Made by a program: the position numbers and the translations under genes. Shown one piece after another: positions 25,105 through 33,415 of a DNA stretch of 64,000 bases. Under the pieces are notes generated by a model that had not been told where the DNA came from, ran no database searches, and saw nothing but the letters and a program-made list of their open reading frames with translations. Origin of the DNA: Pseudomonas sp. Q1-7. GTDB lineage: Bacteria; Pseudomonadota; Gammaproteobacteria; Pseudomonadales; Pseudomonadaceae. Each line of letters starts with the position of its first letter. The stretch's first letter is position 1. Where the stretch lies: assembly GCF_028010285.1 (NCBI RefSeq), contig NZ_CP116304.1:4170501-4234500 (forward strand), written 5' to 3'.

Positions 25105-25782
25105 TCAGATGTGGTTCAGGAAGTCGTGGAGCAACTCCATGCAGTTGGCGCGGTTTTCCGGCTCACGAGCCTCGATCTCCATGCGCATGCGCTCTGGCAG
25201 ATCGCCGGCCGACGCAAGGAACTTCCGCCCCTCCTCGGTTTCGCGCCAGTAGGCGGTCCAGGTATCGAACATCCGTGCATCGATTTCGGGATGGAACTGC
25301 ACGCCCATCGCGCGCCCAATGCGATAGGCCTGCGCCGCCAGCTCGGTCTTGCCCAGCAGCGTGGCGCCGGGTGGGGGCGTGAAGGCGTCGAAGTGGAAGT
25401 TCAGCCAAGGCCCCTTGTGGGCCCAGCCATCGGGGGTCTCCAAGGTCGTCCAGCCGATTTCCGGCGCCACGTTCCGATAGACCTGCCCCCCCAACGCACG
25501 GGCCAGCAGCTGGCTGCCGAAGCAGATTCCCAAGGTCGGCACGCCCCGCGCCTGCACCGCCTGAAGCCACGCCAGCTCAGGGGCGAGCCAGGGCAGCCGG
25601 TGGTCGTAGGCGGACTCGGGACTGCCCATCACAACAGCCATCTCCAGACTCACCGGATCCGGCAGCCCAGCGGAAACCGGGGTGACGTCCAGGCGGATAC
25701 CGAGATCGGCGAACAGGTCCGGGAGGCTGCCGGCCACGTCGGTTTCGGAATGGATAATGGCTACGGCGCGGGCTGGTTTCAT
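25105..25782 (-). CDS. Class I glutamine amidotransferase-like hydrolase, candidate gamma-glutamyl amide hydrolase
   Basis: The 225-residue protein has a GATase-1 fold with the nucleophile cysteine in LGICFGSQLLA (residues 84-94) and the catalytic His-Glu in QFHPEID. It stands alone without a synthetase domain, as do PuuD-like and IpuF-like hydrolases that cleave gamma-glutamyl amides. The promoter-proximal operator at 25808-25826 lies 26 bp upstream. It is divergent from the P450 operon, and a second GATase-1 gene lies at 29182. Its substrate may be a glutamylated amine from the neighbouring pathways; this is inferred. Confidence 0.85.
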   Translation of the reverse strand: MKPARAVAIIHSETDVAGSLPDLFADLGIRLDVTPVSAGLPDPVSLEMAVVMGSPESAYDHRLPWLAPELAWLQAVQARGVPTLGICFGSQLLARALGGQVYRNVAPEIGWTTLETPDGWAHKGPWLNFHFDAFTPPPGATLLGKTELAAQAYRIGRAMGVQFHPEIDARMFDTWTAYWRETEEGRKFLASAGDLPERMRMEIEAREPENRANCMELLHDFLNHI

Positions 25783-25807
25783 GGGAGGTCCTTGGCAGAA
25801 TAAATCT

Positions 25808-25826
25808 TATGAAACCATATCTTAAA
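25808..25826. promoter_or_regulatory. Operator copy 1 (TATG-AAAC-CATA core)
   Basis: The sequence TATGAAACCATATCTTAAA shares its core with two further sites at 25946 and 30078. Its inner palindrome is TATG-AAAC-CATA. It lies just upstream of the minus-strand amidotransferase gene, within the 310-bp divergent region before the P450 operon. Confidence 0.65.
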
Positions 25827-25945
25827 GATTTTATTCTGCCAATGCCCACCATAAATCACCTTCTCAGCCCCCACCCGTAGACGTTCAAGGGGGCCTAATC
25901 CACCTTTCGCTCAACGCTTTCAGACTGAGGGCGGCAAAAACTCTA

Positions 25946-25974
25946 TTGAAAGATATGAAACCATATTTTAAATT
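25946..25974. promoter_or_regulatory. Operator copy 2 before the P450 operon
   Basis: A 29-bp element identical at 28 positions to the one at 30078-30106. Its centre is the palindrome ATATG-AAAC-CATAT. It lies 119 bp before the P450 start. Rightward and leftward units could both be controlled from this region. Confidence 0.75.
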
Positions 25975-26092
25975 GAAGACATCCCCTCCCAGGGGAAGGC
26001 CACCCGAGGCCTTGCCGGGAGGAACAAACGGCATAGCGCTGAGCCCGAAAGGGGCCGCCCCAGAAGCCTTTAACAAGATCGGAGGTGTCTAA

Positions 26093-27307
26093 ATGTCATC
26101 CAGTGCCCCAACCACACTCGAGGCCGCGCCATATCTTGATGTGGCCGATCCGTCCTTCTCCATGCGCTCCGAGGCGGTTGCCCGGGCGCGCGAGCAGAGC
26201 TGGTTCGCCCGCACGCCCTATGGCATCGCGGTGCTGCGCTACAACGAAGTGAACGCCCTGATCCGTGACCAGCACCTGCGCCAGGGCAGCTATGCCTGGC
26301 CCGCCCATAACAAGGCGACCGGCAGCTTCGCGGATTGGTGGGTGCGCATGCTGCTGAGCCGCGAAGGGGCCGATCACTCCCGTCTGCGGCGCCTGGCCAA
26401 TCCGGCCTTCTCGCCCAAGCTGGTGCGCAAGATGACCCCCGAATTCCAGGAAATGGCCAATGAGATCATCGATGGCTTCATCGATGCCGGCCAATGCGAG
26501 TTCGTCTCCCAGTTCTCCGAACCCTATGCGACCCAGGTCATCTGCTCGCTGCTGGGCCTGCCCCGCAGTGAATGGCGCGGCCTGGCCGAACTGGCGGTGG
26601 ATATGGGCCTGGCCCTGGGCGTGACCTTCAAGCAGGACGAAGCCCGAATCAACGCGGCTACCGACAAGATGTACGGCTATGCGAAGACGGCGGTCGAGAC
26701 CCTAAAGCGCAACGGCCTCGGCGAGGACTTCCTGAGCATGCTGGTGAGGGCCAACGAAGAAGACAAGGCAGCCCTGAGCGACCAGGAGCTGTACGACATG
26801 ATCATCCTCGCCATCTTTGGCGGCATCGATACCACGCGGAACCAGATCGCCCTGGCCATGGACACCTTTGTTCAGCACCCCGACCAATGGAAGCTGCTCG
26901 GGGAGCAACCCGACCTGGCCCGGGCCGCCGTCGAAGAAGTGATGCGCGTACGCCCCACCGTTACCTGGGTTACCCGCGAGGCCCTCGAAGACTTCAATTT
27001 CCAGGGCCTGGACATCCGCAAGGGCACCACCGTCCACCTTTTCAGCCAGGCCGCCGGCACTGATCCGAAAGCCTTCGAGAACCCCGGCTTCGATATCACC
27101 GCCAAACGCCAACCGCACTTCGGCTTCGGCGCCGGCGCCCACCACTGCATCGGCCACTTCATCGCCCGCGGCGACATGACCGAGGCCCTGAGCCTGCTCG
27201 CCCAGCGCCTGCGTAATCCGACCTACAACGGCGAGGTCAAATGGCTGCCCGACAGTGGCAATACCGGCGCCATTAGCATGCCGCTCTCGTTCGACCGAGG
27301 ACTCTAA
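26093..27307 (+). CDS. Cytochrome P450 monooxygenase
   Basis: The 404-residue soluble bacterial P450 has all hallmarks: I-helix acid-alcohol pair in AIFGGIDTTRNQIA (residues 243-256), K-helix ExxR in EEVMRVRP and the heme-cysteine loop FGFGAGAHHCIGH near residue 345. There is no membrane anchor. It is the first gene of a unit with its own FAD reductase (2-bp gap) and flavodoxin, so it likely uses a flavodoxin redox chain like P450cin. With adjacent gamma-glutamyl ligase and amidotransferase genes, a plausible substrate is an N-glutamylated amine. The family number is not assignable by eye. Confidence 0.95.
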   Translation: MSSSAPTTLEAAPYLDVADPSFSMRSEAVARAREQSWFARTPYGIAVLRYNEVNALIRDQHLRQGSYAWPAHNKATGSFADWWVRMLLSREGADHSRLRRLANPAFSPKLVRKMTPEFQEMANEIIDGFIDAGQCEFVSQFSEPYATQVICSLLGLPRSEWRGLAELAVDMGLALGVTFKQDEARINAATDKMYGYAKTAVETLKRNGLGEDFLSMLVRANEEDKAALSDQELYDMIILAIFGGIDTTRNQIALAMDTFVQHPDQWKLLGEQPDLARAAVEEVMRVRPTVTWVTREALEDFNFQGLDIRKGTTVHLFSQAAGTDPKAFENPGFDITAKRQPHFGFGAGAHHCIGHFIARGDMTEALSLLAQRLRNPTYNGEVKWLPDSGNTGAISMPLSFDRGL

Positions 27308-27309
27308 GC

Positions 27310-28605
27310 ATGGCCAACCCAACAGTGGCGATAGTCGGCACGGGCCCATCGGGCTGCTACGTGGCCCAGGCCCTTCGCAAGGCGTGGCCCGGGGCGGAGA
27401 TCGCGATGTTCGACCGGCTGCCCGTGCCCTACGGACTCGTGCGCTATGGAGTCGCCCCCGACCACTCCGGCACCAAGTCGGTCATCCGCCAGTTCGAGCG
27501 CCTGTTCGAACGGGAACACGTCCGCTTCATCGGCAACCTGGAGATAGGCAAGGATCTTCCACTGGAGGAGCTGCGTCGCGCCTACGACATAGTCGTGCTC
27601 GCCACCGGCCTCTACGGCGACCGCCGGCTGAGCATCCCGGGTGACGATCTGGAACGGATCTACGGAGCAGGCCGCATGACCCGCCTGCTCAACGACCATC
27701 CCGACGAAGTGGATTTCGTTCCGCGACTGGGTAGACGCACGGTAATCGTGGGCAACGGCAACGTCGCCATCGATCTGCTTCGACTGCTGACCAAGTCCCA
27801 TGACGAGTTCGAGGGTTCCGACCTCTCGGACGAGTCCCTCGCCCAACTGCTGTCTGCTCCTCTCGACGCCATCGACATCGTCGGGCGCTCGCCGGCGGCG
27901 CTGGCCAAGTTCGACACCGTGATGGTTAAGGAGCTGGCCAGGCTGGCCAACGTGCGCTTCGAAATCGGTGCGGGCTCCACGTTGGAACCGGCCACGAGCG
28001 CCCAGGAGCAGGCGAAGATCGAGGCAATCCTGGCCCTGCGAGAAGCGGGCAGCCAGGCGATGCCACGGCATACGACCGTGACCTTCCACTTCGGTTGGGT
28101 GCCCGAGGCGATCCACGGCGAGGAAAGGGTCGAGGCGATTTCCTTCGTCTCCGCCGATGGCTCGGGCCAGCACATTCGCCTGGAAGCCGACAGCGTAGTA
28201 ACCGCCATCGGCTTCCAGGAACAGGCAGGCACTGGACTGAACCGGGACGCGCTGTCCAGCGAAACCACGGACATCGACTCGGGGTTCTTGGCCAGCGGCC
28301 TCTATTGCGCCGGTTGGTTCAGGCGCGGCCCGCGTGGAACCATCCCGGAGAACCGGGCCGACGCCAAAGCGATTGCCGACAACATCGTCCAAGCCGTCTC
28401 CGACGGCGCGCTGGCGATCGGCAAGCCGGGATATTCCGCCATCCCCGATGCCGTGAAGGAGCATCTGGTTGATTACCAGGGCTGGAAACGCATCGATAAA
28501 GCCGAGCTTAGCAACGCCCCCGGCGGGCGCGTTCGCCGCAAGGTAAGAACCAGAACCGACATGCTGAGCATCGCTCACGAGAACCTCCCGGGAGTCCAAC
28601 AATGA
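27310..28605 (+). CDS. FAD-dependent NADPH reductase of the adrenodoxin-reductase/FprA type
   Basis: The 431-residue flavoprotein has the FAD motif GTGPSGCYVA at the N-terminus, YGLVRYGVAPDH, the NADPH motif VIVGNGNVAIDLLR and the C-terminal GWFRRGPRGTIPENRADA, diagnostic of adrenodoxin-reductase-like (FprA) enzymes. It would pass NADPH electrons to the flavodoxin encoded next. Its stop overlaps the flavodoxin start in ATGA, and the P450 stop is 2 bp upstream, so the three are a coupled unit. Confidence 0.92.
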   Translation: MANPTVAIVGTGPSGCYVAQALRKAWPGAEIAMFDRLPVPYGLVRYGVAPDHSGTKSVIRQFERLFEREHVRFIGNLEIGKDLPLEELRRAYDIVVLATGLYGDRRLSIPGDDLERIYGAGRMTRLLNDHPDEVDFVPRLGRRTVIVGNGNVAIDLLRLLTKSHDEFEGSDLSDESLAQLLSAPLDAIDIVGRSPAALAKFDTVMVKELARLANVRFEIGAGSTLEPATSAQEQAKIEAILALREAGSQAMPRHTTVTFHFGWVPEAIHGEERVEAISFVSADGSGQHIRLEADSVVTAIGFQEQAGTGLNRDALSSETTDIDSGFLASGLYCAGWFRRGPRGTIPENRADAKAIADNIVQAVSDGALAIGKPGYSAIPDAVKEHLVDYQGWKRIDKAELSNAPGGRVRRKVRTRTDMLSIAHENLPGVQQ

Positions 28606-29042
28606 ACATTCAAGTCCTCTTCGGAACCGAGACCGGAAACGCGGAAATGGTCGCCGACGACATCGTCGACGCGCTGGCCCATGAGGTGGCGATCTCGGCA
28701 ACGGACATGTCCAGGTTCGAGGTCAGCGCGCTGAACGACGATACGTTCTACATCATCGTCTGCTCCACCTACGGCGACGGCGAACTGCCGAACTCCGCCC
28801 AACCCTTCTTCACGGCACTGGAAAACGGCAAGCCGGACCTTTCGGGGCTGCGCTTCGCGGTCTTCGGACTGGGCGACAGCTTCTACGCCACCTTCAACCG
28901 CGGCAGCGAGATCATCGCCGAACGCCTGGTGGCCCTAGGTGGCCAGCAAGTGGGCGAGCGTGGCGTGCACGATGCCTCCAGCGGTGAACTGCCCGGCGAT
29001 ATCGCGATGCAGTGGGCCAAGGAAATCCTCGCGGCGATCTGA
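28602..29042 (+). CDS. Flavodoxin, presumed electron donor to the P450
   Basis: The 146-residue protein is a short-chain flavodoxin. The FMN phosphate loop is FGTETGNAE (residues 7-15), the isoalloxazine-binding loops are CSTYGDGELP and FGLGDSFYATF. It is a stand-alone domain related to the FMN domain of P450 reductases and to MioC/cindoxin. Translational coupling to the FprA-like reductase and position behind the P450 make it the natural carrier between NADPH reductase and heme. No ferredoxin gene lies nearby. Confidence 0.93.
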   Translation: MNIQVLFGTETGNAEMVADDIVDALAHEVAISATDMSRFEVSALNDDTFYIIVCSTYGDGELPNSAQPFFTALENGKPDLSGLRFAVFGLGDSFYATFNRGSEIIAERLVALGGQQVGERGVHDASSGELPGDIAMQWAKEILAAI

Positions 29043-29181
29043 CTGCCCCACGCCGTTCGCCGCCAGTGCCCCGGCGCGTCGGGCGGCGTCCCCCCCCAAT
29101 AGAATATCGATATCCTCCATCTACCTCCGCGAAGCCAAGGCGGCGACGAACGCGCGACCGGGCCCTGACAGAAGGTGAACC

Positions 29182-29901
29182 ATGACCTCCAACACACTCA
29201 GAATCTGCATTCTCGAGAACGGACAGACACCGGACGACCTCGTCGGAGAGTTCGGTTCCTACCCCTCGATGATCGAACGCTGGATCGCCCCCTTCCTGCC
29301 CGAAGCCACATTCACCTACCTGTCGCCGGTCCGGGGCGAAGCCCTGCCCGATCCCGATGCGTTCGATGGCTACATCCTCTCCGGCTCCAAGTACAGCACC
29401 TATGAACGCGCGCCGTGGATGCTGGACCTCATCGCCTTCCTGCAGGCGCTCAAGGCACGGGCCATCCCGGTCTTCGGCATCTGCTTCGGCCACCAGATCA
29501 TGGCCGACGCCTACGGCGGCAAGACCACCAAGGCCAGCAACGGCTGGGGGGTTGGCGCCCAGCACTACGAATACACGGAAGGTGCCGGCCCGACGGCAGC
29601 GCCCGCTTACATCTTCCACCAAGACCAAGTGACCACCCTGCCTCCGGGCGCGACCTGCATTGGAGGCTCCCTCCACTGTCTTAACGGTGTGATTTCATAT
29701 GATTTTCCGGCCCTCTCGGTACAGTATCACCCCGAGTTCACGGCCGCATACATCCACGCCCTGGCGACCAAGTACCGCGGTTCGCTGTTGCCGGAAACCA
29801 TCTCCCAAGGTGCGCTGGACAGTATCGAAAGTCTGGAAGTCGACAACCGCCAGATATCCAACTGGGCCGCTTCGTTCTTCCTCGAACACGCCCAACGCTG
29901 A
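29182..29901 (+). CDS. Class I glutamine amidotransferase-like hydrolase, candidate gamma-glutamyl amide hydrolase
   Basis: The 239-residue protein has the GATase-1 nucleophile in FGICFGHQIMA and the His-Glu pair in VQYHPEF. It is a paralogue of the gene at 25105 and equally lacks a synthetase partner domain. It follows the P450-reductase-flavodoxin unit by 139 bp and precedes the ligase gene. The best model is hydrolysis of the hydroxylated gamma-glutamyl amide to glutamate plus amino alcohol, the IpuF role in isopropylamine degradation. Without biochemical data, a GMP-synthase-like side activity is an alternative. Confidence 0.87.
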   Translation: MTSNTLRICILENGQTPDDLVGEFGSYPSMIERWIAPFLPEATFTYLSPVRGEALPDPDAFDGYILSGSKYSTYERAPWMLDLIAFLQALKARAIPVFGICFGHQIMADAYGGKTTKASNGWGVGAQHYEYTEGAGPTAAPAYIFHQDQVTTLPPGATCIGGSLHCLNGVISYDFPALSVQYHPEFTAAYIHALATKYRGSLLPETISQGALDSIESLEVDNRQISNWAASFFLEHAQR

Positions 29902-30077
29902 TTCCACAGGGCCTGGCCGCTTCGCTCGCGCCCTCCTGGCGAGCGCAGTCATTCTTTGCCGGCCCACGTATTCCGCACTGATCGATTGAGTGCTGCGGAC
30001 GCATTTCTGCGTTTCTGCAGTCTTCCACTCACCTCCTGAACCTGGCTTATCCCTCCATTCATCTCGTAAAAAATCTG

Positions 30078-30106
30078 TTGAAAGATATAAAACCATATTT
30101 TAAATT
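30078..30106. promoter_or_regulatory. Operator copy 3 before the gamma-glutamyl ligase
   Basis: The element differs from copy 2 (25946-25974) at one of 29 positions; its core is ATATA-AAAC-CATAT. It lies 103 bp before the ligase start, almost the same distance as copy 2 from the P450 start. The rest of this 307-bp intergenic region holds no gene. Confidence 0.75.
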
Positions 30107-30208
30107 TAAATCACTCCTGCCGAGTACCACCCAACGTCACCCGAGCAGGAGTAACAAGAATCAAGCAGCTGCAGAGCCTTGCGAACGCTGCGCCAGAGGA
30201 GAACTCGA

Positions 30209-31585
30209 ATGACAGCGCTAGACCTTCACCGGGAACACAACACCAGCTCCAGCTCAGCCCAGGAGCTCGCGGCTCGAATCCGCGAGAGCGGCGTCGAGTA
30301 CCTCTACTACCAGGTGGTGACCCTTTCTGGTCGCGTGATCGCCAAGGTCGTCCCGGCCAAACATCTGCTGCGCAACCTCGAGAAGGGCGTGCAGTTCCAC
30401 CGCACAGCGATCTCCGACCTGCAGACCTCCCGCTCCGGCGAGCTGCTCGGCGGTGGCGCCCAGGCCGCCGAGTTCACCGCCCTGCCTGATATCGGTAGCT
30501 TCCAGGTACTGCCCTGGGACCGCTCCATCGGCGCCTTCTTCTGCCGCCTGTACGAACCCGATCACCGTGTCGAGAACGGCGGCGCGCCTCTGGCGACCGA
30601 CGCCCGCGGCCACCTGATCCGCTCCCATGAGGCCTTCATCAAGGAAACCGGCCTGCGCCTGAAGTCTGGTTGCGAGCCGGAAATGACCTGGTTCGGCGAG
30701 AAGCTGGAAGTACAGGTGCGTCCGGGTGCAAGCCCGGCCTATCACCTAGGTAACCTCGAACTGATGCGCCCGATCTTCAAGCGCGTCATGGAATACGCCG
30801 GCGCCATGGACCTGGACATGATCGAAGGCGACTACGAGGACCCGGGCCAGCTCGAGCTGAACTGGATGTTCGATTCCTGCGAACTGACCGCCGACCGCCT
30901 GATGACCTACCGCCTGATCTGCCGCCAGGTGGCCCGCGAGTTCGGCGTGACCGCCAGCTTCATGCCGAAGCCGAGCACCGGCAGCATGGGCAATGGCTGC
31001 CACCACAACGTCAGCCTGTGGAAAGGTGACCAGAACGTCCTGGCCGAGCCGGGCCGTCGCGAACTGCACCTGACCGAAACCGGCCTGCACGCCCTCGGCG
31101 GCATGCTGTCCCACGCCCCGGGCTCGATGATGGTCATGGCCTCGACCGTGAATTCCTACAAGCGCTTCTGGGACACCGGCCAGTTCGCCCCCACCCGCAT
31201 CAACTGGGGCATGGACAACAAGACCTGCACCGTGCGCCTGTCCGCCAACGGCCGCCTGGAATACAAGCTCCCCGATGCCAGCGTGAACCCCTACCTGTCC
31301 CACACCCTGCTGCTGGCCGCGATGCTCGACGGCCTGCGCAACCGGATTGATCCGGGCCCGTCCGAAAACAAAGACAGCTACGTCGAAGGCGGCAGCGCGT
31401 CGTGGCGCCTGCCACTGACCCTGGGTGAGGCCGTCCAGGCATTCGACCAGGACGAGGTGATCCGCAATGCCGTCCCCGCCGAGATGAGCAAGCTCTACCG
31501 CGACCTGAAGGCCGACGAGTGGGCGCGCTCCTGCGGCGTGGTCACCGACTGGGAACGAAAGATGTACCTGGACTACCTGCCATGA
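30209..31585 (+). CDS. Glutamine synthetase-like gamma-glutamyl amine ligase (IpuC-type)
   Basis: The 458-residue protein is a glutamine synthetase family member outside the biosynthetic GlnA group. Features are CEPEMTWFGEKLE, GDYEDPGQLELNWMF, FMPKPSTGSMGNGCHHNVSLW (ATP/glutamate site) and NSYKRFWDTGQFAPTRINWGMDNKTC. I start it at ATG 30209 after AGGAGA. From memory the IpuC ligase of isopropylamine degradation has the same length; gamma-glutamylmethylamide synthetases are the next nearest relatives. It would couple glutamate to a primary amine with ATP. Its stop overlaps the following gene in ATGA. The amine specificity is inferred from P450 context. Confidence 0.87.
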   Translation: MTALDLHREHNTSSSSAQELAARIRESGVEYLYYQVVTLSGRVIAKVVPAKHLLRNLEKGVQFHRTAISDLQTSRSGELLGGGAQAAEFTALPDIGSFQVLPWDRSIGAFFCRLYEPDHRVENGGAPLATDARGHLIRSHEAFIKETGLRLKSGCEPEMTWFGEKLEVQVRPGASPAYHLGNLELMRPIFKRVMEYAGAMDLDMIEGDYEDPGQLELNWMFDSCELTADRLMTYRLICRQVAREFGVTASFMPKPSTGSMGNGCHHNVSLWKGDQNVLAEPGRRELHLTETGLHALGGMLSHAPGSMMVMASTVNSYKRFWDTGQFAPTRINWGMDNKTCTVRLSANGRLEYKLPDASVNPYLSHTLLLAAMLDGLRNRIDPGPSENKDSYVEGGSASWRLPLTLGEAVQAFDQDEVIRNAVPAEMSKLYRDLKADEWARSCGVVTDWERKMYLDYLP

Positions 31586-32304
31586 ATACGACCATCAATG
31601 ACACTCCGAACGAACTGCGGATCATCTGCTGTGACCTGCCGGCACCACCGCTGTTCTGGAAGGACGACAGGGGCTACCGGCACGGCTACGAGTCGGATCT
31701 CGGCCGCCTGCTGGCAAGCACTCTGGGCATCCCCTACTCATTCGCCTATCAGAGCTGGGCTGACTTCTACCCGGCTCTGCAGGCCGGCAAAGGCGAGATC
31801 GTGCTGTGCGGCCAGGGTATTTCCGACTACCGCAAGACACTGGCCGACTTCACCGAGCCCTACGCGGTGTTCGACGAGGCGGTGATGGTGTTGCGCGGCA
31901 GCAATGTCCGTAGCCCGGCCGACCTGGTGGGCAAGAGGGTCGGGGCCATAGCCAACAGCCTGAACATGGCGCTGGCCGAGACCTTCACCGGCTGCATCTG
32001 CGTCCCCTTCGGCGGCGACAGTGACGATGTGCTGGGGGATATGGTTCAGGCCCTGCGCGACGGCAACATCGATGCCTTCGTCGACGACGATGTGGCGCTG
32101 GTGCCTCTCACCGAAGAGACCGACTTGGCCATCGGTTTCAGCGTACCGACGCAGAACCGTTGGGGGATCGCGGTGAAGAAAGATAATGGCGAGCTTCTCG
32201 CCCGAGTAGACCAGGCACTGGCGACGGTGAAGGCCAACGGGCAACTGGAGCAGATCTGGCGCAAGTGGATGCCATCCCTGGTCTACCCGTTCCGTAACGA
32301 CTGA
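31582..32304 (+). CDS. Leaderless amino-acid-type solute-binding protein
   Basis: The 240-residue protein has a periplasmic-binding-protein family 3 fold: ELRIICCDLPAPPLFWKDD, GYESDLGRLLASTLG, DFTEPYAVFDEAVMVL, LVGKRVGAIANS, and the C-terminal ANGQLEQIWRKWM. No signal peptide is present, and its ATG overlaps the ligase stop (ATGA), so the start is fixed and the protein should be cytoplasmic. No permease or ATPase accompanies it. It may bind an amine or glutamyl compound inside the cell, as a sensor, carrier or enzyme partner. A strong terminator follows. Confidence 0.8.
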   Translation: MNTTINDTPNELRIICCDLPAPPLFWKDDRGYRHGYESDLGRLLASTLGIPYSFAYQSWADFYPALQAGKGEIVLCGQGISDYRKTLADFTEPYAVFDEAVMVLRGSNVRSPADLVGKRVGAIANSLNMALAETFTGCICVPFGGDSDDVLGDMVQALRDGNIDAFVDDDVALVPLTEETDLAIGFSVPTQNRWGIAVKKDNGELLARVDQALATVKANGQLEQIWRKWMPSLVYPFRND

Positions 32305-32362
32305 CGCAGCCTCACCCTGCGCTCAGTTGGTCGGAGCCCGATGTCACCAGATAGGCTTTTTG

Positions 32363-32394
32363 AGGCCGCTCCCCGCCGGGGAGCGGCCTTTTTT
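32363..32394 (+). terminator. Strong rho-independent terminator after the ligase unit
   Basis: A 13-bp GC-rich stem (AGGCCGCTCCCCG paired with its complement around CCGG) is followed by a run of T. It closes the ligase-binding protein transcript. Confidence 0.9.
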
Positions 32395-32551
32395 GATGAC
32401 AAGAACAACCAAGACATCTGGAAAGAGGTTACAACGATGTGAACGAGGGAAACTCTGGTAAATTTCCAGGCGCATCGAGTGCACACAGACGGAGGATGGG
32501 CATGGGGGGATTGTCACCTGGCAGCAGGTGAAGGTACTTCAGGCCGGCAGA

Positions 32552-33307
32552 ATGGGTATGAATGAAACCACGAGCGCACGTACAGCCTCTTTCATGCGGC
32601 TGCGCCAGGAAGGGCGAACCGAAGAAGTGGTGCGCCGCCTGATTGAAGTGATCGACCTCGGCCTGTTCGCCGAAGGTGAGCAACTGCCTAGCGAAAGCGA
32701 ATTGGCGATGCAGTTCGGCGTCGCCACCGTAACGCTCCGCGAAGCCCTGGCCTACCTGCGCGAGCGTGGGCTGATCGAAACCCGGCGCGGCCGCAACGGC
32801 GGCAGCTTTATATGCCCGCCCGTGGAAATCTCGGAAGAACTCCTCTTCGCCCGTCTGGCCGAGATGAGCGCCCTGGAGCTGCGCGACCTCTGCGATGAGC
32901 ACGTCGCCATCTCCGGTACGGCGGCACGACTGGCCGCCAAGCGCTCGGCCCAGGAACACCACGCCCGGCTCGAGCACTACATCCGAGCCCTGGGCGGTGC
33001 GACGACGCGGATGGAAAGGCGCCGCGCGGATGCACGCTTCCATATCGAGATCGCCGTGGCCGCGCAATCCGTTCGGCTGACCCATGCCGAGATGAGCCTG
33101 CAGGCGGAAATCGGCGAGCTGTTGTGGATCCCGGTTTCGGGCGCCCAGAGCCCCGAAGCGGTGCAGCAAGAACATCGTGCCATCGCCGACGCCATCGTTG
33201 CCGGTGACGCCAACTTGGCCGGCGCCTTGGCAGAAGCCCATGTCACCCGCGGCATCAAAAGGCTTATAGATATGAGGCTGAATCTTTTAGCCCAAGAAGA
33301 AGAGTAG
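32552..33307 (+). CDS. FadR-subfamily GntR regulator
   Basis: The protein of about 251 residues has a GntR winged helix (LIEVIDLGLFAEGEQLPSES, LAMQFGVATVTLREALAYLRERGLIETRRGRNGGSF) and an FCD effector domain with metal/carboxylate-binding histidines (DARFHIEIA, EHRAIADAI, AEAHVTRGI). The start is uncertain: ATG at 32552 or 32558, or GTG at 32528. It follows the ligase terminator and precedes the Cache protein. It is the best candidate to bind the three ATATG-AAAC-CATAT operators. FCD proteins sense small carboxylates or amino acids, so a glutamyl amine could be the ligand. Confidence 0.88.
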   Translation: MGMNETTSARTASFMRLRQEGRTEEVVRRLIEVIDLGLFAEGEQLPSESELAMQFGVATVTLREALAYLRERGLIETRRGRNGGSFICPPVEISEELLFARLAEMSALELRDLCDEHVAISGTAARLAAKRSAQEHHARLEHYIRALGGATTRMERRRADARFHIEIAVAAQSVRLTHAEMSLQAEIGELLWIPVSGAQSPEAVQQEHRAIADAIVAGDANLAGALAEAHVTRGIKRLIDMRLNLLAQEEE

Positions 33308-33415
33308 CTGGCACACCACTTGCTGCCTGTTTCTGGAGCAAGAATGTTCCGGGATTGTGTGTGAAACCTACTCACACGATTTCAGACCCGACCACATGCA
33401 GCGAGACAGTAAGCC

